Shown here: positions 7,703-18,351 of the stretch, in pieces
How positions within the stretch are numbered: position 1 is the stretch's first letter
Layout of the letters: each line of letters starts with the position of its first letter
DNA from: Glycomyces albidus
GTDB taxonomy: Bacteria; Actinomycetota; Actinomycetes; Mycobacteriales; Micromonosporaceae
Direction of reading: 5' to 3'
Length of the DNA stretch: 43,344 bases
Assembly (NCBI RefSeq): GCF_009451885.1
Contig: NZ_WIAO01000038.1
Location: 1 to 43,344 of the forward strand
Position numbers and translations under genes: made by a program
Notes under the pieces: model-generated
What the model was told of the DNA's origin: nothing
Database searches by the model: none
Seen by the model: only the letters and a program-made list of their open reading frames with translations

Positions 7703-8452
7703 ATGGAACTCCTCGACATCGAACATCGCGGCCGCGTGCTTCGCGGCGCGCTCCACACGCCCCAGACGACCCCTGCCCCCGCGGTGGTGCTGTGCCACGG
7801 CTTCGGCGGCAACCGCGCCGAGTTCGGCTACGCGTTCGTCCGGCTCGCCGAGCGCCTGGCGCGCCGCGGGATCGCCGCCTACCGGTTCGACTTCGCCGGC
7901 TGCGGCGACTCGGACGGCGAGTTCGCCGACCTGACCGTCTCGGACCAGGTCGAGCAGGCGGTGGCGGTCCTCGACGCGGTCGGCGCCCACCCGGCGGTCG
8001 ATCCCGCGCGGGTGTCGCTGATGGGGATGAGCCTCGGCGGTCTGACCGCGTCGCTGGCCGCCGTCCGGCGCCCGGTCCGGGCCCTGGCGCTGTGGGCTCC
8101 GGCCGCGGCGGCCGCGGCCATGGGCGAGGAGGGCGCGGCGCGGCGCGCGGCGGCGATCGAGGCGAACGGCTACGACGACTTCGGCGGCCTGCCCGTCTAC
8201 CGGGCCTTCGCCGAGGACGCCGCGGCGATCGACCCGTTCGCCGACGCCGCCGGCCACACCGGTCCGGTGCAGCTCGTCGTCGGGTCGAACGACTTCGTCC
8301 TTCCGCCGGACCTCATCGAGGAGTACCGGCGGCTCTACGGCGACCGGCTCGACCTCCACGTGATCGACGAGGTCGGCCACGGCTTCGAGACCGTCCCCGC
8401 GCGCGAGCACCTGCTCGACCTCACCGAGGCGTTCCTCGCGAAGCACGTCTGA
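7703..8452 (+). CDS. Alpha/beta hydrolase
   Basis: 249 aa, a single alpha/beta-hydrolase domain without a lid insertion. Visible features are the oxyanion motif CHGFGGN (residues 31-37), the nucleophile elbow G-M-S110-L-G-G, the acid in GSNDFVLP and the catalytic His in VGHGFE near the C-terminus. The type is close to dienelactone-hydrolase/S9-like cytosolic esterases (PAVVLCHGFGGNRAEFGYAFVRLAERLA... pattern split by DFAGCGDSDG). The substrate is not predictable. The ATG at 7703 is chosen over 7679 because the conserved start MELLDIEHRGR begins there. It converges on the catalase gene, with a hairpin between. Confidence 0.85.
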   Translation: MELLDIEHRGRVLRGALHTPQTTPAPAVVLCHGFGGNRAEFGYAFVRLAERLARRGIAAYRFDFAGCGDSDGEFADLTVSDQVEQAVAVLDAVGAHPAVDPARVSLMGMSLGGLTASLAAVRRPVRALALWAPAAAAAAMGEEGAARRAAAIEANGYDDFGGLPVYRAFAEDAAAIDPFADAAGHTGPVQLVVGSNDFVLPPDLIEEYRRLYGDRLDLHVIDEVGHGFETVPAREHLLDLTEAFLAKHV

Positions 8453-8597
8453 CGCTCGCGCTCGCAGCCGCCGCGGAACGCGGACAGGCCGTCTCGGACC
8501 GCGCCGCGGCGCTTGCGGTCGGCGGATCCAGGCGGCGCCCGGCGTCGGCGCGGGCGACCGACGAGGACAGCCGCCGGGAGACCGGCCCGAATCGGAC

Positions 8598-8629
8598 GGC
8601 GGCACGCCCGCGCGTGCGGGTGCGCCGCC
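8598..8629. terminator. Hairpin between convergent hydrolase and catalase genes
   Basis: Arms 8598-8611 and 8616-8629 pair over 14 positions with one mismatch and one G-U wobble, around a 4-nt loop. The hairpin sits 7 bases beyond the catalase stop (8636) and about 145 bases beyond the hydrolase stop, so it most likely ends catalase transcription. Nothing else is evident between 8453 and 8635. Confidence 0.6.
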
Positions 8630-8635
8630 GCGAGG

Positions 8636-10741
<2,106 letters not shown>

Positions 10742-10879
10742 GTGCATGTCCCCCTCGAATGCGGTTCCACGCGGCACGTTACCCGCCGAGAAAGGGTGCA
10801 GAAGCCGCTTCGGAGGATCAATGCCACGCAGCGGGGACGCCGGCGCGCCCTCGGTCGCGGGCCGCGCCGACGGCGGAGG

Positions 10880-11980
10880 CTAGGCCCGGCGTTCGCGGCC
10901 CTTGCGGACGGCGGCCGCCAGCTCGTTCAGGAGGCGCTCGGTGTCGTCCCAGCCGACGCAGGCGTCGGTGACGCTCTGCCCGTAGGTGAGCGTGTCGAGC
11001 GGGCCGGGCTCCTGCCGGCCGGGCTCGATGAAGCTCTCGATCATGAGGCCGGCGATGCCCTGCTCCCCCAAGGCGATCCGGTCGCCGAGCTCGCGGACGA
11101 CCTCGGCCTGGCGGACGTGGTCCTTGCCGGAGTTGGCGTGGCTGGCGTCGACCACGAGGCGCTCGGGCATGTCGTGCTTGGCGAGGAGCGCGAGCGCGTC
11201 GCGGACGTCGGCGGGGCCGTAGTTCGGGCCGCCGCGGCCGCCGCGGAGGATGATGTGGCAGTCGGGGTTGCCGCTGGTGGAGACGATCGAGGCGCGGCCG
11301 TCCTCGTCGACGCCGAAGAACGTGTGCTCGCCGGCGGCCGAGCGGCAGCCGTCGATGGCGCCGCCGAGGTCGCCGTCGGTAGTGTTCTTGAAGCCGATGG
11401 GCATCGACAGGCCGGACGCGAGCTGGCGGTGGACCTGGCTCTCGGTGGTGCGGGCGCCGATCGCGCCCCACGAGACGGCGTCGGCGATGTGCTGCGGGCT
11501 GGTCGGCTCCAGGAACTCGCAGCCGACCGGCAGGCCGGTGTCGAGGACGTCGAGGAGGACCTGCCGGGCCAGGCGCAGGCCCAGCTCGATGTCGTGGGTG
11601 CCGTTCAGGTGCGGGTCGTTGATGAGACCTTTCCAGCCGACGGTGGTGCGGGGCTTCTCGAAGTAGACGCGCATGACCACGAGGAGGTCGTCGGCGAGCG
11701 GGGCGGCCGCGGCGGCGAGGCGCTGCGCGTAGTCTCCGGCGGCTGCCGGGTCGTGGACCGAGCAGGGGCCGACGACGAGGAGGAGCCGGTCGTCGTCGCC
11801 CGCGAGGACGTCCTTGACGGCGGTGCGGCTGCGCTCGACGAGCGCGGCGCGGTCGGGGCCCAGCGGCAGCTCGCCGCGCAGGACGGCCGGGGCCACGAGG
11901 GGCTGGAAGCCGCGGACGCGCAGGTCGCTGGTCTGCGGGGCGGTGCCGGAAGGCGCGGCTTGGGCGGAAGTCGTGCTCAT
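10880..11980 (-). CDS. aroG: 3-deoxy-7-phosphoheptulonate synthase, class I (AroG-like)
   Basis: 366 aa. It catalyses the first step of the shikimate pathway: phosphoenolpyruvate plus erythrose 4-phosphate to DAHP. Family signatures are GPCSVHD (71-77), RVYFEKPRTTVGWKGL (104-119), GFKNTTDG, a metal-binding region NPDCHIILRGG and the closing VVDASHANSGKDH segment. This is the E. coli AroF/G/H type, not the plant-like AroII type frequent in actinobacteria, so the strain may have a second isoenzyme elsewhere. An AGAGGAG ribosome site precedes the ATG. The 5' region carries a leader peptide with Trp, Tyr and Phe codons and an attenuator-like hairpin, which points to feedback by aromatic amino-acid supply. 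Confidence 0.96.
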   Translation of the reverse strand: MSTTSAQAAPSGTAPQTSDLRVRGFQPLVAPAVLRGELPLGPDRAALVERSRTAVKDVLAGDDDRLLLVVGPCSVHDPAAAGDYAQRLAAAAAPLADDLLVVMRVYFEKPRTTVGWKGLINDPHLNGTHDIELGLRLARQVLLDVLDTGLPVGCEFLEPTSPQHIADAVSWGAIGARTTESQVHRQLASGLSMPIGFKNTTDGDLGGAIDGCRSAAGEHTFFGVDEDGRASIVSTSGNPDCHIILRGGRGGPNYGPADVRDALALLAKHDMPERLVVDASHANSGKDHVRQAEVVRELGDRIALGEQGIAGLMIESFIEPGRQEPGPLDTLTYGQSVTDACVGWDDTERLLNELAAAVRKGRERRA

Positions 11981-12004
11981 CGAGCGAAGGTCTCCTCTTG
12001 GTCA

Positions 12005-12141
12005 GAGGCGGGTGGAGATCCACTCAGAGCAACCCGGTGCCGGCCCGCCTCAACGACGAACGGCAGAGACGGATGTCTCTGCCGCGTGGCTCCGGGTGTC
12101 CGTCAGGTCAGCGCGAGTGACCGCGGGCTCCACCCGGAGCC
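12005..12141 (-). promoter_or_regulatory. Structured aromatic leader RNA of aroG
   Basis: Three pairings are visible in the transcript. Stem A: 12131-12141, inside the leader codons just after Phe10, pairs perfectly over 11 bp with 12088-12098, after the leader stop. Stem B is the 10-bp hairpin 12061-12084. Stem C: 12044-12051 pairs over 8 bp with 12005-12012, just before the aroG ribosome site. A ribosome finishing the leader would cover the 5' arm of stem A, and a ribosome stalled at Trp6-Tyr7 would leave it free, so the fold should depend on charged-tRNA supply. Which stem is the antiterminator is not settled by inspection. Confidence 0.6.
12061..12084 (-). terminator. Attenuator-type hairpin upstream of aroG
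   Basis: Perfect 10-bp stem (12061-12070 with 12075-12084) and a 4-nt loop, starting 24 nt after the leader-peptide stop. On the transcribed strand the stem is followed by TTCGTCGTT, moderately U-rich for this genome. aroG begins 80 nt further on. The position and symmetry are those expected of a transcription attenuator. Confidence 0.7.
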
Positions 12142-12176
12142 TGCGTAAAGCGCTGATACCAGCGGACGGCGGACAT
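12108..12176 (-). CDS. Aromatic leader peptide (Trp-Tyr-Gln-Arg-Phe) of aroG
   Basis: 22 aa, 128 nt upstream of aroG on the same strand. Residues 6-10 are W-Y-Q-R-F, so all three end products of the pathway fall within five codons. Tyr and Phe use TAT and TTT, rare in this GC-rich DNA where TAC and TTC dominate, which would sharpen stalling. The stop is followed by a terminator-like hairpin. A -10-like TACGGT (12183-12188, minus strand) puts the transcript start close to the ATG, so the leader may be leaderless; no ribosome site is seen. This is the classical layout of an amino-acid attenuation leader. I infer regulation of DAHP synthase by Trp, Tyr and Phe availability. Confidence 0.72.
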   Translation of the reverse strand: MSAVRWYQRFTQAPGGARGHSR

Positions 12177-12180
12177 GCGA

Positions 12181-12199
12181 GAACCGTAGCACACGGTTC
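12181..12199 (-). promoter_or_regulatory. Inverted repeat over the leader-peptide promoter
   Basis: GAACCGT (12181-12187) and ACGGTTC (12193-12199) are a perfect 7-bp inverted repeat with a 5-bp spacer. It overlaps the candidate -10 (TACGGT on the minus strand, 12183-12188) directly upstream of the leader-peptide ATG. It looks like an operator for a dimeric repressor. No matching -35 stands out, so the promoter call itself is weak. Confidence 0.4.
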
Positions 12200-12702
12200 C
12201 GGCGAGCCGCGAATACGCCGGTCCGTCGGTCCGGGTCCGGAGCGGCAGGGCGGGGTCGCCTGTGTCGAACGCCACATGGGGGCGGCGGGGCGCTGCATCG
12301 TGGCGGCGGGGCGCGGGGAGGCAGCGAGGCCACAGGGCGGCGAGACGGCGACGCGCTCGACCACGCTTGCGGAGAGGCACGACGGCGCCTGAACGCGCGG
12401 CCGGGGCGGGTGCGGCGCGGGCGACCGTGCCATCGATCCGGGTCGCATCGTCGCTCAGGCGGGCTCGCCGGCGCCGGTACGAGTCGGGGCGGTCGGCGTC
12501 GGCGCCGGGGGTCGGGTCCCGCCGGGAACCATCGCGCCCGTGACGGGCGGAGCGGCTGAGGCCGTTGCGCCGCAAGGGGTTCGGTGGACCAAAGGGACGA
12601 ACTTCGGGACCCCCGACAATACGGTGCGTTCTTTACAATCCTGGAAGGAGCCGAACGCTCCGGAACGGAACTCGGACCCCTACGAACGTAAGGACTTCCG
12701 GC
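12200..12702. other. Intergenic region between aroG leader and peptidase gene
   Basis: About 500 bp between divergent genes. The open frames here are Arg-rich, lack ribosome sites and look like GC-driven artefacts. Toward the peptidase gene there is a weak candidate promoter: CCGACA (12613-12618) and TACAAT (12634-12639), only 15 bp apart. AAGGA at about 12690 is the ribosome site of the TTG start at 12703. I see no RNA gene or repeat. Confidence 0.4.
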
Positions 12703-14232
12703 TTGAAACCACTCACCCGCACCCTGGCGGCGGCCGCGTCGGCCGCAGCCCTCACCGTCACCCTCCTCGCCGCGAGCCCGCTCGCGGCGTCCGCGCATCC
12801 TCGCGGCATCGACTGGGGCCCTTGCCCTGACGCCGAACCGGGCGACGCCGTCGAATGCGCGAAGATCAAGGTGCCGCTCGACTACTCGCGTCCGTGGCGC
12901 GGTCAGATCGAGATCGGGTTGGCGCGCCGGCAGGCGACGAACCCCGACGAGAAGATCGGCACCATCCTCATGGACCCGGGCGGCCCCGGCGGCTCCGGTG
13001 TCGGCTCCATCATCAACGGCAACCCGCTGACCGGCGAGACCGCCGAGCGCTTCGACATCGTCGGCTTCGACCCGCGCGGCATCAACACCAGCACCCAGGT
13101 GCTGTGCAGCGAAGAGGCGCTCCTGAACCAGGCCGGCGTGCCGTTCCCGACCGACCAGGAGTCCTTCGAGGCCCTCGAAGCCGCGAACGCGGCGCTCACC
13201 GAGGACTGCCGCGAGCACACCGGGCGGCTGTTCGACCACGTCTCGAACCTGGAGACCGTCGAGGACATGGAGCGCATCCGCCGCGCACTCGGCGAAGGCA
13301 AGCTCAACTACCTCGGGTACTCGTACGGGACCATCATGGGCCAGCAGTACGCCGAGGAGTACCCGCGCAACATCCGCACGATGGTCCTGGACGGCAACAT
13401 GGACCACAGCCTGGGGTCCATCTGGGACTTCATGCGCACCGAGACCGCGGCCGTCGAGGAGAACTTCCTGGCGTTCGCAGACTGGTGCGAGTCCAGTGCG
13501 GACTGCGCACTGTTCGGGGAGGACGTGAAAGCCCTGTACGCGGAGCTGAAGGCGAAAGCGCGCTCCGGGGAGCTCACCGACCCGTACCTGGGCGAACCGC
13601 TCGACTTCCTCGGGCTCGCCGAAGACTACACGTTCTCGGCGAACTACCCGCAGTTCTGGACCTTCCTGGCCGAGGAGTACGCGGCCATGCGCGACGGCGT
13701 CCTGCTGCCGGGCGTCGCCGCCTTCCAGGAGGAGCCGGTCCTGCACGAGAACCTGTACTACCCGGCCTGGTGCCAGGACTGGGGCTGGGACATCGCGGAC
13801 TACGACGAGCTCGAGTCGCTGCTCGGCAAGCTCGCCGAGGACTCCCCGAACGTGGAGTGGACGCCGTACAACCAGCACGCGCTCACCTGCGTCGGCTCGG
13901 GCATCGACCACACCAACGAGCGCGACGAGCTCGACATCCCGCGCAGCGCCCCGCCGATCGTGTTCATCGGCAACGAGCACGACCCGGCCACCGTCTACCC
14001 GTGGACGGTGACCGCCGCCGAGCAGGCCGACGGCCACCTCATCACCTACGAGGGCTACTGGCACACCATCTACGGCGGCTACTCGGAATGCGTCGACCAG
14101 GCGGTCAACGACTACTTCGTCAACCGCACCAAGCCGGAGGACGGCCTGAGCTGCCCGAACCTGGACTTCCCGGGGCTCTCCGGCCTCTCGGCGGGCCAGC
14201 GCACGCCGGCCGTCGGACCCTACGGCCTCTAG
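12703..14232 (+). CDS. Secreted alpha/beta-hydrolase peptidase (tripeptidyl aminopeptidase-like)
   Basis: 509 aa from TTG at 12703, chosen because AAGGA lies 8 nt upstream and the signal peptide starts here (KPLTRTLAAAASAAALTVTLLAASPLAASA, cut near residue 31). The mature part matches the SlpD/TAP group of family S33-like exopeptidases: the WGPC start, DPGGPGGSG (oxyanion loop, 91-99), FDIVGFDPRG, the nucleophile elbow GY-S207-YGT, catalytic Asp in FIGNEHDPATVY and His in EGYWHTIYGG. Paired Cys residues are consistent with extracellular disulfides. It probably trims peptides in the medium or cell wall. There is no lipobox or anchor. Confidence 0.9.
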   Translation: MKPLTRTLAAAASAAALTVTLLAASPLAASAHPRGIDWGPCPDAEPGDAVECAKIKVPLDYSRPWRGQIEIGLARRQATNPDEKIGTILMDPGGPGGSGVGSIINGNPLTGETAERFDIVGFDPRGINTSTQVLCSEEALLNQAGVPFPTDQESFEALEAANAALTEDCREHTGRLFDHVSNLETVEDMERIRRALGEGKLNYLGYSYGTIMGQQYAEEYPRNIRTMVLDGNMDHSLGSIWDFMRTETAAVEENFLAFADWCESSADCALFGEDVKALYAELKAKARSGELTDPYLGEPLDFLGLAEDYTFSANYPQFWTFLAEEYAAMRDGVLLPGVAAFQEEPVLHENLYYPAWCQDWGWDIADYDELESLLGKLAEDSPNVEWTPYNQHALTCVGSGIDHTNERDELDIPRSAPPIVFIGNEHDPATVYPWTVTAAEQADGHLITYEGYWHTIYGGYSECVDQAVNDYFVNRTKPEDGLSCPNLDFPGLSGLSAGQRTPAVGPYGL

Positions 14233-14283
14233 GCGCCGGCGGACACTGAGCACCTGCGAGACCTGACGCGCGGTGCGCCCGGA

Positions 14284-16089
14284 TCAACGCTCCGGGCGCA
14301 CCGCGCGCGGCGTCGTGGCCGGGTGCGCGCCGCTGAGGTGGCGGGCCGAGTTCACCAGGCCCACATGGCTGTACGCCTGCGGAGTGTTGCCGAGCTGGCG
14401 GCCGGTGGCCGGGTCGTACTCCTCGCTGAGCAGGCCGAGGTCGTTGCGGACCTTCAGGAGCCGCTCGAACAGATCGCGGGCCTCCTGTTCGCGGCCGATG
14501 CCGTGGAGGGCGTCGACGAGCCAGAACGTGCAGGCCAGGAACACCCCCTCCTCGCCGGGCAGGCCGTCCACGCCGCCGTCGGCGCTGACGTCGTAGCGCA
14601 TCAGGAACCCGTCGCGCGACAGCTCGGCCTGCACGGCGTCGACCGTGCCGGCGACCCGCGGATCGTCCCAGGGCAGGAAGCCCACCTGCGGGATCAGCAG
14701 CAGAGCCGCGTCGAGGCCGTTCGAGCCGTAGAACTGGGTGAAGGTCCCCCGGACCGGGTCGAAGCCCTGCTCGCAGACCTCCGCATGGACCCGGGTGCGC
14801 AGGTCGCGCCATCTCTCCACGGGCCCTTCGAGTCCGAACTTCTCCACCGCGTGGACGGCCCGGTCGAACGCGGCCCAGGCCATGACCTTCGAGTGGACGA
14901 AGTGCCGCTGCTCGCCGCGGATCTCCCACAGGCCGTCGTCCGGGTCATCCCAGTGCTCCTCCAGGAACCGCAGCAGCGCGAGCTGGAGGTCCCAGGCGCT
15001 CGCGTCCGCCTGGAGGTCGGCTTCCCGGGCGAGGTGCAGCGCGTCGAGGGTCTCGCCCCAGACGTCGAGCTGGAACTGGCCGGTGGCGGCGTTCCCGATG
15101 CGGACCGGCGCCGAGCCGCGGTAGCCGGGGAGCCAGTCGAGCTCCTGCTCGGGCAGCCAGTGCTGGCCGTCGATACCGTACATGATCTGGAGCTCGGCGG
15201 GGTCGCCCGCGGCGGCGCGCAGCAGCCACTGCCGCCATGCGTTGGCCTCCTCGATGAAACCGGTGCCGAGCAGGGCCTGGAGCGAGAACGCGGCGTCGCG
15301 CAGCCAGCAGAAGCGGTAGTCCCAGTTGCGGACGCCGCCGAGGTCCTCGGGCAGCGAGGTGGTGGCGGCCGCGGCGATCCCGCCGGTCGGGTCGTAGGTC
15401 AGCGCCTTGAGGACGATGAGCGACCGGCGGACCGCCTCGGACCATCCGCCTTCGTAGCGCATGGCGCCGATCCAGTCGGTCCAGAACGCCTCGGTGTGCT
15501 CGAGGGCCTGCACCGGTTTCGGCGGACGCGGGCGGTCCAGGTGGGAGAGCTGATGCGTGAGCCCGAACGACACGGTCTCTCCTGCGCCGACGGTGAACTC
15601 GGCGTGCGCGGCGCCGTCCTCGACGCGGAGCTGCACGTCCGCGTCGAGCCAGGCGGCGTCCGGGCCGGCGATGGCGGCGAGCTCCGAGCCGTGGCAGCGG
15701 ATCCACGGCTCGATCCGGCCGTAGCCGAACCGCAGGCGCATCACGGTGCGCATCGGGACCCGGCCGCTGAGGCCCTCCACGACCCGGACCAGGTCCGCGG
15801 CGCCGTCGCGGGGCGGCATCGCGTCGATCACGCGGACGGTGCCTTCCGGCGTGTCCCACTCGGTCTCGAGGATGAGCGTGTCGGGCCGGTAGCGGCGGCG
15901 CGTGCACCGCCCGCCGCCGACCGGGGCGAGCACCCAGCTCCCGTGCTCGTCGCCGCCGAGGAGGGCCGCGAAGCAGGCCGGGGAGTCGAAACGGGGCAGG
16001 CACAACCAGTCGATGGAGCCGTCGGTCCCCACCAGCGCGGCCGTGTGCAGGTCGCCGATCATCCCGTAGTCGTCGATGTGCGAGGCCAA
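14284..16089 (-). CDS. Glycoside hydrolase family 15 protein (glucoamylase/trehalase type)
   Basis: 601 aa starting at TTG (16089), supported by GAGGAGGGG 6 nt upstream and by the family's usual start ([35 protein letters not shown]). An N-terminal beta-sandwich (to about residue 220) is followed by the (alpha/alpha)6 barrel. Signatures include [28 protein letters not shown] and the C-terminal [28 protein letters not shown], where the first Glu of SEE is the likely catalytic base. No signal peptide is present, so it is cytosolic. Actinobacterial members of this clade include trehalases as well as glucoamylases; the substrate cannot be told here. It is divergent from the AidB-like gene. Confidence 0.92.
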   Translation of the reverse strand: [601 protein letters not shown]

Positions 16090-16215
16090 CGGTCCCCTCC
16101 TCGTCCGGCGTCCGTCCGGCACGGCGTACCCGGCGGCGCTCCGGGTATGCGGCCGGGGCGCCCCTTCCCCGGCGCGTACTACGATGTGGGATCTGCCGAG
16201 CCCCCGGGGAGCGCC

Positions 16216-17823
16216 ATGACCGACACCCACACCGTCGTCAACCAGCCGCCGCCGCTGGTGGACCGGAACCTGTTCGACGCCGACGCGCCGTTGCGCGAGG
16301 CCGCCGCGCGGTCGGGCGCGGGCTGGGTCGAAGCCGACGCCCGCAGGCTCGGGGCGGTCCTGGCGACCGCCGAGGCGGGGCGGTGGGCCGAGTCGGCGCA
16401 CCGGTACCCGCCGGTGCTGCGCACGCACGACCGGTACGGGAACCGCGCCGACGAGGTCGAGTTCCACCCGTCCTGGCACCGGTTCATGGGCCTGGCCGTC
16501 GAGTACGGCGCGCACGCGATGCCCTGGGAGGCGCCGAGACCCGGGGCGCACGCCGCGCGGGCGGTGCTCATGTCGCTGCTCGCGCAGGTCGAACCGGGCC
16601 ACTGCTGCCCCGTCTCGATGACGTACGCCGCGGTCCCGGCGCTGCGGGCCGAGCCCGCGCTCGCCGCCGAGTGGGAGCCGCGGATCACCTCGCGCACCTA
16701 CGACTTCGGGCTGCGACCGGCCGCCGAGAAGGCCGGCGTGCTCCTCGGCATGGCGATGACCGAGAAGCAGGGCGGATCGGACGTGCGGGCCAACACGACG
16801 GCCGCGACCCCGGTCGGCGACGGCATGTACGCGCTGCGCGGCCACAAGTGGTTCTGCTCGGCGCCGATGAACGACGCGTTCCTCGTGCTCGCGCAGGCGC
16901 CCGGCGGCCTCACGTGCTTTCTGCTGCCGCGGGTCCTGCCGGACGGGTCCCGGAACGCGATCCGCTTGCAGCGCTTGAAGGACAAGCTCGGAAACCGGTC
17001 GAACGCGTCGGCCGAGATCGAACTCCACGACGCCCTCGCGCACCGCGTCGGCGAGGAGGGCCGCGGCGTCGCGGTGATCATCGAGATGGTCAACCACACG
17101 CGGCTCGACTGCGTCATCGCCACCGCGGCCGGGATGCGGCAGTCCGTGGCCGAGGCGACCTGGCATGCGGCGCACCGCAGCGCGTTCGGGAAGCGGCTGG
17201 TCGACCAGCCGCTCATGACGCAGGTGCTCGCGGACCTGTGCGTCGAGTCGGAGGCCGCGACCGCGGTCATGATGCGCCTCGCGTCGGCGTACGACTCCCC
17301 GGAGGAGGCACCGTTCCGCAGGCTCGCAACGGCGGTCGCGAAGTACTGGGTGTGCAAGCGCGGGCCCGGGCACGCGGCCGAGGCGCTGGAGTGCCTGGGC
17401 GGCAACGGGTACATCGAGGAGGCGCCGCTCGCGCGCCGGTACCGCGAGCAGCCGCTGCTGTCCATTTGGGAGGGTTCGGGGAACGTCATCTGCCTCGATG
17501 TGCTGCGGGCGCTGGCGACCTCGCCGCAGTCGGCTGAGGCGTTCCTCGCGGAGGTGGAGCCGGCGGCGGCCGAGGACGCGCGGCTGGCCGCGCACGTGGA
17601 CCGGGTGAAGCGGACGCTCGCGGCCGGCGTGGACCAGTCCGGGGCGCGGCGGCTCACCGAGGACCTCGGACTGGCGCTCCAGGCGTCGCTGCTGGTCCGC
17701 TACTCCCCCGCTGCGGTCGCCGACGCGTTCTGCGCCTCCCGGCTCGGCCCCGACCGGGGGCTGGGCTACGGCTCCGTGCCGGTGGCGGCCGCGGAGGCGA
17801 TCGTGGCCCGGCACCGGCCCTAG
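16216..17823 (+). CDS. AidB-like acyl-CoA dehydrogenase family protein
   Basis: 535 aa. It is longer than metabolic acyl-CoA dehydrogenases and carries AidB traits: an N-terminal extension (VVNQPPPLVDRNLFDADAPL), MAMTEKQGGSDVRANTTAA, GHKWFCSAPMNDAFLVLAQA, LKDKLGNRSNASAEIE, and ALECLGGNGYIEEAPLARRYREQPLLSIWEGSGNV. FAD binding is expected. AidB of E. coli is induced by alkylating agents and binds DNA; whether this protein does so is inference. The C-terminal domain (about 430-535) is present. The ATG at 16216 has only a weak GGGGAGC site. It is divergent from GH15 with a 126-bp gap. Confidence 0.88.
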   Translation: MTDTHTVVNQPPPLVDRNLFDADAPLREAAARSGAGWVEADARRLGAVLATAEAGRWAESAHRYPPVLRTHDRYGNRADEVEFHPSWHRFMGLAVEYGAHAMPWEAPRPGAHAARAVLMSLLAQVEPGHCCPVSMTYAAVPALRAEPALAAEWEPRITSRTYDFGLRPAAEKAGVLLGMAMTEKQGGSDVRANTTAATPVGDGMYALRGHKWFCSAPMNDAFLVLAQAPGGLTCFLLPRVLPDGSRNAIRLQRLKDKLGNRSNASAEIELHDALAHRVGEEGRGVAVIIEMVNHTRLDCVIATAAGMRQSVAEATWHAAHRSAFGKRLVDQPLMTQVLADLCVESEAATAVMMRLASAYDSPEEAPFRRLATAVAKYWVCKRGPGHAAEALECLGGNGYIEEAPLARRYREQPLLSIWEGSGNVICLDVLRALATSPQSAEAFLAEVEPAAAEDARLAAHVDRVKRTLAAGVDQSGARRLTEDLGLALQASLLVRYSPAAVADAFCASRLGPDRGLGYGSVPVAAAEAIVARHRP

Positions 17824-17967
17824 CTCGTGAGCGGGCGCGGGGCCGCGGGGGCCCGCGCCGGGGCCCGCCCCCGGGGCCGCCCGGCAGGGTTCCGGCCACG
17901 GCCCCACGCTGGTGGGCGGGCGGGCCCCGGGCCGGGCCGCCCCGGGGCCGCGCCGCGTGCGCAGCGG

Positions 17968-18351
17968 TCAGGCTGCCGAGGGGCCCTGGGGTTCGGCGGT
18001 CTTCCCGCGGTTGGACAGGAACCGGTACGTGTACCGGTAGGCGACGACGATCGCGATGCCGCCGGCCAGCCCGACGGCGAGCGCCACGGGGAAGATCATC
18101 GCCTCGGTGCCGCCGGCGAACAGGAGCGGCGCGAAAACGAGGAGGAAGCCGTAGCCGATCGCGGTGAGGACGCTGGGAGGCGCCTCCGGGTCGGCCCGTT
18201 CCTGGATCCTGCGGCCGGCCACGATGGCCGCCAGGCCGACGATCGCGACCGCGCTGAGCCACGCGTAGGCGATCGGGACTCCCAGGTAGGCGAGCAGGAA
18301 GCCGAGGAAGACGGTTGCGAAGAGGTGGAGGACGGTGATGATTCTCGCCAT
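17968..18351 (-). CDS. Four-helix membrane protein of unknown function
   Basis: 127 aa with four predicted membrane helices (about residues 4-25, 30-46, 60-80 and 84-105) and a charged C-terminal tail (SNRGKTAEPQGPSAA). I do not recognise a family. The ATG at 18351 is preceded by AAAGG at 8 nt; a longer in-frame extension upstream lacks a ribosome site and is Arg/Pro-rich. It faces the AidB-like gene across a 144-bp, extremely GC-rich gap with long G and C runs that can fold and probably terminates both transcripts. Confidence 0.65.
   Translation of the reverse strand: MARIITVLHLFATVFLGFLLAYLGVPIAYAWLSAVAIVGLAAIVAGRRIQERADPEAPPSVLTAIGYGFLLVFAPLLFAGGTEAMIFPVALAVGLAGGIAIVVAYRYTYRFLSNRGKTAEPQGPSAA

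Noticed and set aside
12262..12543. Open frame of 93 codons between aroG leader and peptidase
   Set aside because: Arg-rich with no ribosome site and no recognisable domain; typical GC artefact.
14323..17823. 1166-codon frame that would extend the AidB-like gene upstream
   Set aside because: The first two thirds lie antisense to the GH15 gene and look like shadow sequence; the conserved AidB start is at 16216.
17824..17967. Extreme G/C run as a possible special element
   Set aside because: Located between convergent genes; long G and C tracts fold in many ways and most simply act as a terminator.
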